DNA of 64,000 bases from Amycolatopsis marina. Its GTDB lineage: Bacteria > Actinomycetota > Actinomycetes > Mycobacteriales > Pseudonocardiaceae. This document shows positions 48,018 to 56,825 of the stretch, in pieces. Each line of letters starts with the position of its first letter. Position 1 is the stretch's first letter. The stretch is from the NCBI RefSeq assembly GCF_900111885.1, contig NZ_FOKG01000002.1, positions 271,825-335,824 of the forward strand, written 5' to 3'. Both the position numbers and the translations under genes were made by a program. The notes beneath the pieces were generated by a model. It made no database searches, was not told the origin of the DNA, and saw nothing but the letters and a program-made list of their open reading frames with translations.

Positions 48018-48500
48018 TCAGTGCAGGGTCAGTGAAGCGTCCGCGTTCAACGGGTTGGGGCAGCCGAAACCACCACTGGACAGCGGAACACTGACGCTGG
48101 CCGTGTAGTGCCTGGTCGTTCCGTCGCGCTGACCCTCGACATCGCGGGCCTGGTAGCGGCACTGCATTCCGAACTGCGTCAGCGTGACGTCCAGCAGGTC
48201 CACGGTCGCGGTCCCGTTCGCGTCGTCGAAAGTGGCCGTCGGGTCGTTGTTCAGCGTGGCACTGACACCGCCGGAGCAGCTCAGATTGCCGCCGGGGGCG
48301 TTGATCGTCGTGCGGTCGACAGTGAGGGTGTTGGGCGGGTTGTCGCTGGTGCTCCCGTCGGTCCAGCTGCAGGTGTCACCGTTGGCGGTGATCGACCCAT
48401 CGATCTTCGAGTGGTCGGCGAGTGCCGGAACGGTTCCCAGCGCCGCCACGGTGAGCGCGCCGGCGAGAATTCCGATGATCTTCGAGGGCAACCGAGACAT
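48018..48500 (-). CDS. secreted protein of unknown function
   Basis: The 160-residue product has a signal peptide (MSRLPSKIIGILAGALTVAALGTVPALAD) and a beta-rich mature part with four cysteines (GDTCSW, NLSCSG, GMQCRY, GFGCPN), which allows two disulfides. It resembles no enzyme I know. The start follows GGAGGT. Confidence 0.8.
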   Translation of the reverse strand: MSRLPSKIIGILAGALTVAALGTVPALADHSKIDGSITANGDTCSWTDGSTSDNPPNTLTVDRTTINAPGGNLSCSGGVSATLNNDPTATFDDANGTATVDLLDVTLTQFGMQCRYQARDVEGQRDGTTRHYTASVSVPLSSGGFGCPNPLNADASLTLH

Positions 48501-48616
48501 CGTCTACCTCCATCTATCGGCGTTACCGACGGGTACACCCGGCGGCACCAGAGAGATAAACATGCGTGTTTCTAAACGTCAACAGTCAGTTCCGGGCAGT
48601 GACTGTCCGTTACCAG

Positions 48617-49234
48617 CTACGTCCTGGCCGTCGGCGTCTCGACGAACGGCGCCAACATGAGCACTCGCGACCGCAGGATGTCGATCTCCGCTCCCCTGGC
48701 GAATTCCCGAACCACCACCTGAAAGAAGAGGCCGATGACGAATTCGACATGTGTCCGGCCTGCCGGTGAGCAACGCAGCGGCTGCTCGAACATCGCCACC
48801 ATCACCGACCTGAAAACACTCAACTTCTCCAGTAGAAGCGGATCGCAAGTTTGTCGCGGAACCACGAAAAGTAACCGAGCCATCTCGGGGCGCGCCGCCA
48901 TCCAGCTCACCGCGGCTTCTGCCATTTGGAGGAACCGCTCGCGGCAGTCACGCTGGGCCGGGTAAGCCCGTGCGCACGCCCTGCGGCAATCCTCCGCCGC
49001 CTCGTCGAGTGCGGCCGCTCCACAGGCGGCAACGCTTGGGTAGTGTGCGAAGAAGGAATTCACCGACATCCCGGCCGCATCGGCGACTGCGGTAGGAGTG
49101 AGATCGTGCCACGCCTGGTCGACGAGCTTCGCCCGCAGCGCCGCGCGCAAGCGCAGACACGCCGGGCACTCCTGACGACAGCCCGACGCTGCGGTGGTGT
49201 CACACCGACGAGGTGTTCCTGTGTCGGGGGCCAC
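48617..49234 (-). CDS. TetR-family regulator with N-terminal cysteine motif
   Basis: The 205-residue protein has a TetR-type helix-turn-helix (LVDQAWHDLTPTAVADAAGMSVNSFFAHYPS, about 37-67). Before it is the unusual CRQECPACLRLR (about 19-30), a CxxxCxxC arrangement that could bind a metal or sense redox. The GTG start at 49234 is 8 bp from a palindrome shared with the divergent TetR gene at 49288. Confidence 0.78.
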   Translation of the reverse strand: MAPDTGTPRRCDTTAASGCRQECPACLRLRAALRAKLVDQAWHDLTPTAVADAAGMSVNSFFAHYPSVAACGAAALDEAAEDCRRACARAYPAQRDCRERFLQMAEAAVSWMAARPEMARLLFVVPRQTCDPLLLEKLSVFRSVMVAMFEQPLRCSPAGRTHVEFVIGLFFQVVVREFARGAEIDILRSRVLMLAPFVETPTART

Positions 49235-49242
49235 AGTCGTAC

Positions 49243-49255
49243 AGTAACCGTTACT
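49243..49255. promoter_or_regulatory. GTAAC-type operator between two TetR genes
   Basis: AGTAACCGTTACT is a perfect 6-1-6 inverted repeat. The half-site GTAAC recurs as GTTACC/GGTAAC in the repeats at 50033-50070, so the same protein may bind both. A candidate -10 TACTTT overlaps its right end for the plus-strand gene. Confidence 0.7.
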
Positions 49256-49287
49256 TTACGGTGAGCAAAGAGCGAACCGGAGGCGCA

Positions 49288-49980
49288 GTGGGGGAACAGG
49301 AGCGCGCAGCCCAACAGCTGCCCCCTGGTCGGCACGGACTGCCTCGCGATTACGTCGCGGGGAACCAGCGTGCGCGGATCCTGACCGCGGTACCGCGGGT
49401 GGTGGCCGAAACCGGGTACGGGGAGATGACCGTCGAGGCGGTCATCTCCCGCGCCGGCATCTCCCGCCGCACCTTCTACCAGCACTTCAGCAAGAAGGAA
49501 GACGCCTTCCTCGCCGCATACGACGCCTTCGCGGCGCTCGTGGTGGAACGGGTCGAGCAGGCACAGCGGTCCTCCGGCACGGAGTTCTCCCAGTTGGCCG
49601 AAGCCGCTCTCCGGGCGGTGCTCGAACTGCTCGCCGAACACCCCGCCGAAGCCCACATGCTCATCGTCGAGGTACTCGCGGCAGGACCGAAGGCGATCGA
49701 GCGACGCAATGCCTCGCTTCGGCTGATCATCGGCCTCGTCCACGAGACCACCTGCGCCATCGCTGAGGCACAGGGCGCGCCGCCGTCTCCGGAAATCACC
49801 GCCGAGACCGTCGTCGGCGGTCTGGTCGAGGTCGTTTACAGCAGGATTCACCGCGGTGAGACGACGCAACTGCCCGAACTCCTGCCCGACCTTGTCTACT
49901 GCGCGCTGCTCCCGTACATCGGCCCGACCGCGGCCGCTGTCGAGCACCAACGCCTTGCCGATCAGTACGCGGAGCATTGA
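49288..49980 (+). CDS. TetR-family regulator
   Basis: The 230-residue protein has the TetR domain NQRARILTAVPRVVAETGYGEMTVEAVISRAGISRRTFYQHFSKKEDAFLAAY (about 25-77). GTG 49288 follows GGAGG; GTG 49261 is an alternative. It lies between a shared operator and the membrane-protein gene at 50117, whose promoter carries similar half-sites, so that gene is its likely target. Confidence 0.88.
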   Translation: MGEQERAAQQLPPGRHGLPRDYVAGNQRARILTAVPRVVAETGYGEMTVEAVISRAGISRRTFYQHFSKKEDAFLAAYDAFAALVVERVEQAQRSSGTEFSQLAEAALRAVLELLAEHPAEAHMLIVEVLAAGPKAIERRNASLRLIIGLVHETTCAIAEAQGAPPSPEITAETVVGGLVEVVYSRIHRGETTQLPELLPDLVYCALLPYIGPTAAAVEHQRLADQYAEH

Positions 49981-50032
49981 GCAAGCCACCACGGCGACAA
50001 CAGTGGCCACCTGAGCCAGTCTCGGGTTTGTG

Positions 50033-50070
50033 TTACCTCCGGTAAGTGTTACCTTAAGTCGCAGGTAACA
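50033..50070. promoter_or_regulatory. paired GTTACC inverted repeats before the membrane-protein gene
   Basis: TTACCTCCGGTAA (50033-50045) is a 5-3-5 inverted repeat. TGTTACCT (50047-50054) pairs with AGGTAACA (50063-50070) over 8 bp. They lie 47-84 bp before the ATG at 50117 and share half-sites with 49243-49255. Confidence 0.7.
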
Positions 50071-50116
50071 AGACTCTGATGCGCCGACGCATCGAGCGAC
50101 CCGGAAGGCAACCGAG

Positions 50117-52012
50117 ATGACGCTGTCCCAGGCGCCCGCCGGAGGTGCCGCCGTCGACCAGATCCTGATCGCGATGGCGATGTTCTTCGGGATCTTCCTG
50201 CCGGTGGCGATATTCGTCATCCGCGAACGGGGCGGCAAGCGCACGCTCGTCGGCAAACTCGCCGACCTGGTCGCTCGCATGACCGGACTGCCGCGCTGGG
50301 CCGGACTGCCGATGGGGACCGCGATGCTCTCCGGCGTCGCCGCGCTGATCGGCGTGTACTGGGATGTGCCGACCCACATGGAACTGGGGCGTGACGAGGG
50401 CCCGCTGGCGAACCCCTCGCACTACCCCATCTACTTCGGCCTGATGGGAATCTTCGCCACCGGCGTGCTCAGTGCGGCGCTGGCCAAGGGCAAACTACCC
50501 GTCCGCACGTTCCCCATCGGCCCGTACTGGCGTGCCCCGATGGGCAGCATCCTGATCATGGCGACCGGCCTGGTGGCCGTGGTGGGCTTCCCCCTCGACG
50601 ACGTGTGGCACCGGCTGTTCGGCCAGGACGTGACCGAATGGGGCCCCACCCACGTGCTGATGATCGGCGGCGGGATCACCGTTGTCATCGGCCTGCAACT
50701 GCTGCTGGCCGAGGCAAGGCAGGTCGGCGCGACCGGACGCCTCGTCCGCTGGCTGGACCCGATCCTCGCGGGTGCCTGGATGATGGGCGCCTCCGCGTTC
50801 CTGATGGAGTTCGACCTCGGCGTGCCACAGTTCCCGATGCTCGCCCAGGTGGTACTGGTCGGGCTGATCGCGGGCTGGACCCTGGTGTACGCCCGGGCCA
50901 AGTTCGGCCCCGGCGCCACGCTGATCGTGCTCGCGGTCTTCCTGCTCTCCCGCGTGCTTTACGCCGGCATCCCGTTCGCGCTGGACTTCCACGTCTCGCC
51001 GATGCTGCCCTACGTCGCCGAGGCCGCGCTGATCGAGATCGCGGCGCTCGCACTGCGAGGACGGTCGGCGAAGCCGATCTTCGCCGTGGCGTCCGGTGTC
51101 CTGATCGGCACCGGCGGCATGGCGGCCGAATGGGCGTTCAGCCAGTGGCTGATGCCCTACCCGTGGCCTGCCGCGATGCTGCCCGCGATCATGCTGTTCG
51201 GCACGGCCGCCGGTGTCTCCGGCGCCCTCATCGGACATTGGCAGTACCAGCGCACCGAGGACATCGCCGCCCGCCGCAAACAGGATCCACTCCCGTCCGG
51301 CAGCCGAGTGCAACGGCTCCGTGTCCGCCACGCCTTCGGCCTGCTCGGCGCACTGGGCGCGGTCGCGCTCATGGCAGTGGTGGTGCCACCTGAGGATCCG
51401 CCGCCAGGTCTGCGTGCCGACATCGCACTGAACCCCAGCGCGGAGACCCTGCCGATCTCCCACGCCTCAAGGGAAGCCGATCCGCAGGACGAGCCGAGGT
51501 GGGTGAACGTCACGATCACCATGGACCGCGCCGAGGACATCAGCGCCGCGGAGAACGCGGTCTGGTTCCGGGCACTGGCCTGGCAGGGCGGCGACTTCTT
51601 CCACTCCCCGATGCGGCAGACAGGTCCCGGTGTCTACACCACGACCCAGCCGCTGCCGGCCTACGGCGAGTGGAAGAGCGGTATCCGGCTGCACGGCTCG
51701 ACCGATGCTCTTGTCGACCGGACAATGACGATTCTGCCGATCTACGCGCCCGACGACCCCGAGGCCTCGGCGCCGGAGATCCCCGCCGTGGCGGGACAGC
51801 GAGACTTCATCAGCGAGATCTCCTTCCTTCAGCGAGAGCGCAAGGAGGACACTCCGGCCGTGCTCTGGACGGTCGCCTACGTCGCGGTCGGCGGCATTTT
51901 CGCCGCGTCGTGGTGCCTGTACGCCTGGCTGTACGCGGCCGCGGCCGCGGGGACCGGAAGGCGCGGCCGCGCCGCACGGCAGACCGCGCCGGAGCCCGTG
52001 CTCACGCCTTGA
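50117..52012 (+). CDS. large integral membrane protein of unknown function
   Basis: The 631-residue protein has about 11 membrane helices in residues 15-440. There is a conserved-looking loop YWDVPTHMELGRDEGPLANPSHYPIYFGL (about 82-110) rich in His, Asp and Glu, and other luminal His/Asp (DVWHRLFG, GPTHVLMIGGG). A beta-sandwich-like domain follows (about 460-590) and a final helix. The His/Asp loops suggest metal or haem binding. I do not recognise the family. TetR control is likely. Confidence 0.8.
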   Translation: MTLSQAPAGGAAVDQILIAMAMFFGIFLPVAIFVIRERGGKRTLVGKLADLVARMTGLPRWAGLPMGTAMLSGVAALIGVYWDVPTHMELGRDEGPLANPSHYPIYFGLMGIFATGVLSAALAKGKLPVRTFPIGPYWRAPMGSILIMATGLVAVVGFPLDDVWHRLFGQDVTEWGPTHVLMIGGGITVVIGLQLLLAEARQVGATGRLVRWLDPILAGAWMMGASAFLMEFDLGVPQFPMLAQVVLVGLIAGWTLVYARAKFGPGATLIVLAVFLLSRVLYAGIPFALDFHVSPMLPYVAEAALIEIAALALRGRSAKPIFAVASGVLIGTGGMAAEWAFSQWLMPYPWPAAMLPAIMLFGTAAGVSGALIGHWQYQRTEDIAARRKQDPLPSGSRVQRLRVRHAFGLLGALGAVALMAVVVPPEDPPPGLRADIALNPSAETLPISHASREADPQDEPRWVNVTITMDRAEDISAAENAVWFRALAWQGGDFFHSPMRQTGPGVYTTTQPLPAYGEWKSGIRLHGSTDALVDRTMTILPIYAPDDPEASAPEIPAVAGQRDFISEISFLQRERKEDTPAVLWTVAYVAVGGIFAASWCLYAWLYAAAAAGTGRRGRAARQTAPEPVLTP

Positions 52013-52199
52013 TCACCACTCGCACCCGCCGAGGGCCGGACACCGTGATCGGTACCGGTCCGACGTCGGGGCGCGGCACCGTTGCGAAGTACCAGTTGTC
52101 CACGCCACCACCGATGATCTCGGCGTAGCGCTCGGCCGCGTCCCGGTTGGCGAACCGGATCTGCTGGCTGTTCAGCTTGTGAGTGATCTTGCAGGCCAC
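52002..52199 (-). CDS. small conserved protein
   Basis: The 65-residue product MACKITHKLNSQQIRFANRD... has no signal peptide or membrane segment and no known motif. GTG 52199 follows GAGGAGGGG at good spacing, which supports a real gene. It overlaps the 3' end of the convergent membrane-protein gene by 11 bp. Confidence 0.6.
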   Translation of the reverse strand: MACKITHKLNSQQIRFANRDAAERYAEIIGGGVDNWYFATVPRPDVGPVPITVSGPRRVRVVIKA

Positions 52200-52313
52200 G
52201 CACCCCTCCTCAGGTCTGGGCCGGCTCCGGTCTTCCCCGCCAGAGCCGGCCCATTCATTAGAACATATGTTCGATCACCTGTCTTCTTGGTGTGGCCGGA
52301 ACACTCGGGAGTG

Positions 52314-53003
52314 CTATGCCGAAGCGGGCTTGAGCTGCACACAGCAGTGGTCGGGCAGCGGATCCAGCCGGGCGCGCAAATCGGTGAGGCCGAGACCGTC
52401 GAGCAGACCGCCGAGCAGGCTCAGGTTCATGCCGCAGACGAGTTCGGTGTGTTGTTCGGCCAGGCGATGGAACGGGCAGTTGCCGAGCAGCACCCGGCCG
52501 TCGGCCGCCCGCGGTTCGAACCCCTGCGCCTCGAGCGCGGCGAACAGGACGTCGTCGGTCGCGTCCTCCCCCTGCGCACGTCCCGCTCGCCCCATCTCCG
52601 CACCCACCGCACAGGCCAGCCGGTCGAGTTCGGCGCGCACCGACGCGCCGGACCTGTCCGCCTCCTCGATGGCCATGGCCAGCAGGTGCCCGGCCAGGTC
52701 GTAATGACGCTCCGGCAGTGACACCGCAACCTGCCTGGCCGATCGGAAATAGAGCTTCGAAGGGCGGCCCGCGCCCGGCCCGGTACGGCCACTACGCCGC
52801 TCGTGCCTGACCTCGAGCAACCCCTCATCGACCAGCTTGTCGAGATGGAAGGCGACGGTGGCGCGCGCGAGCCCGACCGCACCCGCCACGTCGTCGCGGC
52901 CCACGGCGGCAGACTGCCGCGCCACGTACTCGTAGAGCCGCCTGCGGGTCGGCTCGTCGAGCGCCGCCACCGCCGCCACGTGCGCACCAAGCCGATCGTC
53001 CAT
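52314..53003 (-). CDS. helix-turn-helix regulator with C-terminal cysteine motif
   Basis: The 229-residue protein has an ArsR-like winged helix (LDEPTRRRLYEYVARQSAAVGRDDVAGAVGLARATVAFHLDKLVDEGLL, about 16-64). The C-terminal region GNCPFHRLAEQHTELVCGMN ... DHCCV has four cysteines, like SufR-type regulators that bind an Fe-S cluster. A -10 TAGAAT lies 6 nt before ATG 53003 on the minus strand. It is divergent from the DoxX-folE pair, the likely target. Confidence 0.85.
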   Translation of the reverse strand: MDDRLGAHVAAVAALDEPTRRRLYEYVARQSAAVGRDDVAGAVGLARATVAFHLDKLVDEGLLEVRHERRSGRTGPGAGRPSKLYFRSARQVAVSLPERHYDLAGHLLAMAIEEADRSGASVRAELDRLACAVGAEMGRAGRAQGEDATDDVLFAALEAQGFEPRAADGRVLLGNCPFHRLAEQHTELVCGMNLSLLGGLLDGLGLTDLRARLDPLPDHCCVQLKPASA

Positions 53004-53028
53004 GCCCACATTCTAAAACGAACATCGC

Positions 53029-53058
53029 TTGACGAAACAGGAGCGCTGTTTCTATAGT
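53029..53058 (+). promoter_or_regulatory. promoter of doxX-folE with embedded operator
   Basis: The -35 TTGACG (53029-53034) and -10 TATAGT (53053-53058) are 18 bp apart. The spacer contains the perfect 7-5-7 inverted repeat GAAACAG/CTGTTTC (53034-53052). Repressor bound there would exclude RNA polymerase. Confidence 0.85.
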
Positions 53059-53088
53059 CAACTAACATTAATTTTAGAAGGAGAAGAC

Positions 53089-53526
53089 ATGAGCACCTCG
53101 CGTTCGAGCACCGGGCAGGCGCCGGTCGACCGGATCCGCACCGACCCCGGCTACCAGGCGTTCCTGCTGTTGCGCATCGTTTTCACGGTGGCGCCCATCG
53201 TCTTCGGGCTGGACAAGTTCGCGGACCTGCTCACGGAATGGCCCCGCTATCTCGCGCCCTGGATCGACGAACTCGTGCCCGGCTCAGCCCAGCAGGCGAT
53301 GTACGCCGTCGGCGTGGTGGAGATCGCCGCGGGCATCGCGGTCGCCCTCGCGCCGCGGTTCGGCGGCTGGCTCGTCGCGGCCTGGCTCGCCGGGATCATC
53401 CTGAACCTGCTGACGATCCCGGGCTTCTACGACATCGCACTGCGGGACTTCGGCCTGCTGGTCGCCGCGGTCGCGCTCGCCCGCCTGTCGATCAGTCACA
53501 CCTCGTCCCGCCCTCGCCGATCCTGA
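53089..53526 (+). CDS. DoxX-like membrane protein
   Basis: The 145-residue protein has four membrane helices (FLLLRIVFTVAPIVFGLDKFADLL, AMYAVGVVEIAAGIAVALAP, WLVAAWLAGIILNLLTIPGF, FGLLVAAVALARL), like DoxX/DUF4267 proteins. ATG 53089 follows GAAGGAG. It is first in the unit with folE, 26 bp upstream of it. The function is unknown. Confidence 0.85.
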   Translation: MSTSRSSTGQAPVDRIRTDPGYQAFLLLRIVFTVAPIVFGLDKFADLLTEWPRYLAPWIDELVPGSAQQAMYAVGVVEIAAGIAVALAPRFGGWLVAAWLAGIILNLLTIPGFYDIALRDFGLLVAAVALARLSISHTSSRPRRS

Positions 53527-53552
53527 CCCGTAACCCGCGAAGGGAGTGCCGG

Positions 53553-54194
53553 ATGAGCGTTCCGGACATCGAACACGTCGAGCACGCAAGCCCAACGGTG
53601 GGCGGAGCCGGAAACCTGCGCATCATGCGGGAGCACACGGAACCCGACCTTGCCGCGGCCGAGCGAGCAGTGGCCGATCTGTTGCGGGCGTTCGGCAAGG
53701 ATCCCTCCGCTGAGCATCTGGCCGGAACTCCGAGGCGAGTAGCTCTGTCCTACGCGGAGATGCTGCGGTCCCCGGAGTTCCGGTTGACCACCTTTCCCAA
53801 CGATGAGGGATACGACGAACTGGTGCTGGCCAGGGGAATCCCGGTGCAGTCGCTGTGCGAGCATCACCTGTTGCCGTTCAGCGGTGTGGCTCATATCGGC
53901 TACCTGCCGGGTGAGCGAATCCTCGGACTGTCCAAACTTGCTCGTGTGCTGGAACTGTTCGCCCGCGACCTGCAGGTTCAGGAAAGGCTGACCCAGCAGG
54001 TGGCCGACTGGCTGCAGCACCACCTGAGGCCACAGGGGGTCGGTGTGGTGATCGAGGCGGAACATCTCTGCATGTCGCTGCGTGGCGTCCGGGCCATGGG
54101 CGCACGTACCGTCACGTCGGCGCTCCATGGTTCACTTCGCCGGGACGCCGGTTCCAGACAGGAGTTCTTCGCCCTCACCGGCGGGAAGATCTGA
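53553..54194 (+). CDS. folE: GTP cyclohydrolase I
   Basis: FolE makes dihydroneopterin triphosphate from GTP. The 213-residue protein has the zinc ligands C102 and H105 in SLCEHHLLPFSGVAHIGYLP and C173 in HLCMSLRGVRAMG, so it should be active. ATG 53553 follows GAAGGGAG. It sits with a DoxX gene under a cysteine-containing repressor and not with folP/folK, so it is probably an inducible second copy. Confidence 0.93.
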   Translation: MSVPDIEHVEHASPTVGGAGNLRIMREHTEPDLAAAERAVADLLRAFGKDPSAEHLAGTPRRVALSYAEMLRSPEFRLTTFPNDEGYDELVLARGIPVQSLCEHHLLPFSGVAHIGYLPGERILGLSKLARVLELFARDLQVQERLTQQVADWLQHHLRPQGVGVVIEAEHLCMSLRGVRAMGARTVTSALHGSLRRDAGSRQEFFALTGGKI

Positions 54195-54208
54195 CTGCCG
54201 GACCACGC

Positions 54209-55231
54209 TCAGTTCTGGCTCGCGTCGCGGTCGGAGTCTCCGGGTTTTGCCTTGTGCGCCCGCAGGGACCCGGGGTGCGCCTTGGCGGAGGGGTCCTTCT
54301 TGGTCTTGACCAGACTCGCGACGGTGACGACGGCCAGCACGACGACGACAACGCCGAGGCTGACCGGCGTGGAGATCTCCGGGACACGCTCGTCGATGTC
54401 GACGTGGGCCCAGTGCAGCAGCAGCTTGACACCGATGAACGCCAAGATCAGCGCGAGCCCTGCCGAGAGGTAGACGAGCCGCTCCAGCAACCCCTTGACC
54501 AGGAAGAACAACGCTCGGAGACCGAGCAGCGCGAAGGCGTTGGCGGTGAACACGATGTAGGGCTCCTCGGTGACCCCGAAGACCGCGGGGATGGAGTCCA
54601 GCGCGAACAGCAGGTCGACGCTGCCGATCGCCAGCAGCACGATGAACAACGGGGTGACCAGCTTGCGGCCCTGCACCTTGGCGACCAGTTTGCCGCCGAC
54701 GTACTCGTCACTCACGGGCAGGAACTTGCGCGCCGCCTTGACCACAGCGTTGTCCTCGACATCGGGATCCTCGTCGCGGTGCCGGAACAGCTGAACCGCC
54801 GTGTAGATCAGCAACAACCCGAAGAGCAGGAACATGAACGAAAACAGCGCCAGCAGCGTCGCGCCGACGGCGATGAAGATCGCGCGCATGATCAGCGCGA
54901 GCACGATGCCGAAGGTCAGCACCTTGTGCTGGTGCTCCTCGGGAACAGCGAAGGTCGTCATGATGATGACGAACACGAACAGGTTGTCGACCGAGAGGCT
55001 CTTCTCGATGATGTAGCCGGCGAAGTACTCCGTGCCGAAGTCGCCACCATGCTGCATGGTGAACCACACGCCGAATCCGATGGCGACCAGGATGTAGAAC
55101 ACCGACCACGCGGTCGCCTCGCCGAATCCGACTCGATGCGGCCGCACCCAGGCCAGAACAAGATCCACCGCGAGCAGTGCGACGATCAGCCCGATCGTGG
55201 CCGCCCACGTCACCATACCGAGGTCCAGCAT
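54209..55231 (-). CDS. TerC-family membrane protein
   Basis: This integral membrane protein, probably a metal (manganese) exporter, has 340 residues from ATG 55231, which follows GGAGCGGAGG. Eight or more helices are seen, with the TerC motifs GYIIEKSLSVDNLFVFVIIM and GSVDLLFALDSIPAVFGVT, whose Glu/Asp are thought to bind metal. ATG 55264 is an alternative start. No yybP-ykoY-like leader is evident. Confidence 0.93.
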   Translation of the reverse strand: MLDLGMVTWAATIGLIVALLAVDLVLAWVRPHRVGFGEATAWSVFYILVAIGFGVWFTMQHGGDFGTEYFAGYIIEKSLSVDNLFVFVIIMTTFAVPEEHQHKVLTFGIVLALIMRAIFIAVGATLLALFSFMFLLFGLLLIYTAVQLFRHRDEDPDVEDNAVVKAARKFLPVSDEYVGGKLVAKVQGRKLVTPLFIVLLAIGSVDLLFALDSIPAVFGVTEEPYIVFTANAFALLGLRALFFLVKGLLERLVYLSAGLALILAFIGVKLLLHWAHVDIDERVPEISTPVSLGVVVVVLAVVTVASLVKTKKDPSAKAHPGSLRAHKAKPGDSDRDASQN

Positions 55232-55273
55232 TCCTGCCTCCGCTCCGATTGCCTGCAGGAACATCCTGATCTA

Positions 55274-56122
55274 TCAGGAGAACGAGCGCGACGCAGGATG
55301 ACCGCGACGCGTGGCGGCAAGGGTGCCCAGCAGGCTCAGCGCGTTGGCGCTCGGGCTCCCGGCCTCCGCCTGGTACACGACGAGCTGCTGGCCGGGCGCG
55401 TCACGGACGTCGAACGCCTGGTAGGTCAGTGACAGCACGCCGACATCGGGATGCGCCAGTTCCTTCGCCTGCCTGGTCTTGCCGCGGACCTCGTGAGTGC
55501 GCCACAGTCCGGCGAACTCCGGACTGTGGTCGCCAAGCGCATCGACAAGTCGCGCGAGCCGGGGATCGTGGGCGTCGTAGCCCGCCGCCAACCGCAGACT
55601 GGCTACGGTGGCTTCCGCCGCGCGCGGCCAGTCCACGTAGAAGGATCTGCCGGCCGGATCGAGAAAGACCATTTCGGCGAGGTTGTCGACCGCCGCGAAC
55701 GGCGAGTACAGGGCCGCACCGAGCGCGTTCACCGCAAGGATGTCCAGCGCCCGGTTCAGCACGAACGCCGGGGCCCCCGGGTAGCCGTCCAGCAACTGCC
55801 GCAATGCGGGACCGACCACCTCGCGTACCACCGCCCGGCCGGTCCTCCCGCCCGTTCCGGCCAGCCGGTACAGGTGCTCATGGGCCTCTGCGTCCAGTTC
55901 CAGCGCACCGCTGAGCGCGTCCAGCACCTGAGCCGACGGGTGACGTTCCCTGCCCTGCTCCAGCCGCGTGTAGTAGTCGGCACTGACCCCGGCCAGCACG
56001 GCGATCTCCTCGCGCCGCAAGCCCGTGACCCGCCGCTGCCCGTGCTCACGCAGTCCCACATCCGCAGGCCGCAGCCGCCCTCGCCGCGCCCTGAGAAAGT
56101 CGCCCAGCTCGTTCGCCGCCAT
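55274..56122 (-). CDS. MmyB-type XRE regulator
   Basis: The 282-residue protein has an N-terminal HTH (ELGDFLRARRGRLRPADVG ... VTGLRREEIAVLAGVSADYYTRLEQGRERHPSAQVLDAL) and a C-terminal MmyB-like ligand domain (PAFVLNRALDILAVNALGAAL ... FVDWPRAAEATVASLRLAAG). These proteins are common in actinobacteria and may sense fatty acids or other small ligands. Targets are unknown. Confidence 0.92.
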   Translation of the reverse strand: MAANELGDFLRARRGRLRPADVGLREHGQRRVTGLRREEIAVLAGVSADYYTRLEQGRERHPSAQVLDALSGALELDAEAHEHLYRLAGTGGRTGRAVVREVVGPALRQLLDGYPGAPAFVLNRALDILAVNALGAALYSPFAAVDNLAEMVFLDPAGRSFYVDWPRAAEATVASLRLAAGYDAHDPRLARLVDALGDHSPEFAGLWRTHEVRGKTRQAKELAHPDVGVLSLTYQAFDVRDAPGQQLVVYQAEAGSPSANALSLLGTLAATRRGHPASRSFS

Positions 56123-56271
56123 GTCCCCGACTCTACGGAGAAGCTCCGCGCCGCGCCTGGGTGCGCCACACCCTGGTCAGGCGGTCACCCGGCAGGACGC
56201 TGCCAGGATGAGATGGCCGAATGGCACAATCAGGTGTCTGCGTCCGCGGACCGATGGAGGGAGCGCGCCCC

Positions 56272-56709
56272 GTGCAGCGCATCGCGTTGGCTTCCCTCTC
56301 CTTGATCGCGGTCGCCCTCGCAACGGTGACCGTCGCTTCGACCCCGCAAACAGAACCTGTTGCGGCACAAGAGAAATCCACCGAGCAGCCGGTACCGGCG
56401 GTACCGTCCAAGCACACCGTCGAGGTGACGGTGTCCGGGCCCTACGACACCGTCATGCACGTGTCCAGGGCGGGTGCGCAGACCGAGGTCGAACTGCAGG
56501 GGGAGCCGTTCGAGTTCGAGTTCACCGAAACGCTGGCGCACGTCGGCAGCCTCGGTATCACGGTGCGCGCCGACAGCGCGGACCCTTCCGGCGAACCATT
56601 GCGGTGCGCCATCAGGGTCGACGGGGTGACCGTGGCCGACGACGCGCAGACCGGGACGGGCAAGAGCGGGACGGCACGGGTCCACTGCATGATCCCGCTC
56701 GACATCTGA
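56272..56709 (+). CDS. secreted or anchored small protein
   Basis: From GTG 56272, 10 nt after GGAGGGA, the 145-residue product has a signal or anchor (IALASLSLIAVALATVTVA). The beta-rich domain (HTVEVTVSGPYDTVMHVSRA ... LGITVRADSADPSGEPLRCAIRVDG) is like the outer domain of MmpS-type proteins. ATG 56254 is an alternative. No MmpL partner is adjacent. Two cysteines could form a disulfide. Confidence 0.7.
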   Translation: MQRIALASLSLIAVALATVTVASTPQTEPVAAQEKSTEQPVPAVPSKHTVEVTVSGPYDTVMHVSRAGAQTEVELQGEPFEFEFTETLAHVGSLGITVRADSADPSGEPLRCAIRVDGVTVADDAQTGTGKSGTARVHCMIPLDI

Positions 56710-56825
56710 TCCGGGGATCACCCAACGTCACGCCGGCCGGCATGCTCACCTGCCCAGGTGGTCGTGTGACATCGTTCGGGGCGGTTAACTCCGTTCGCCG
56801 TGTTCCGGCGTGCTGCACTTCGATC

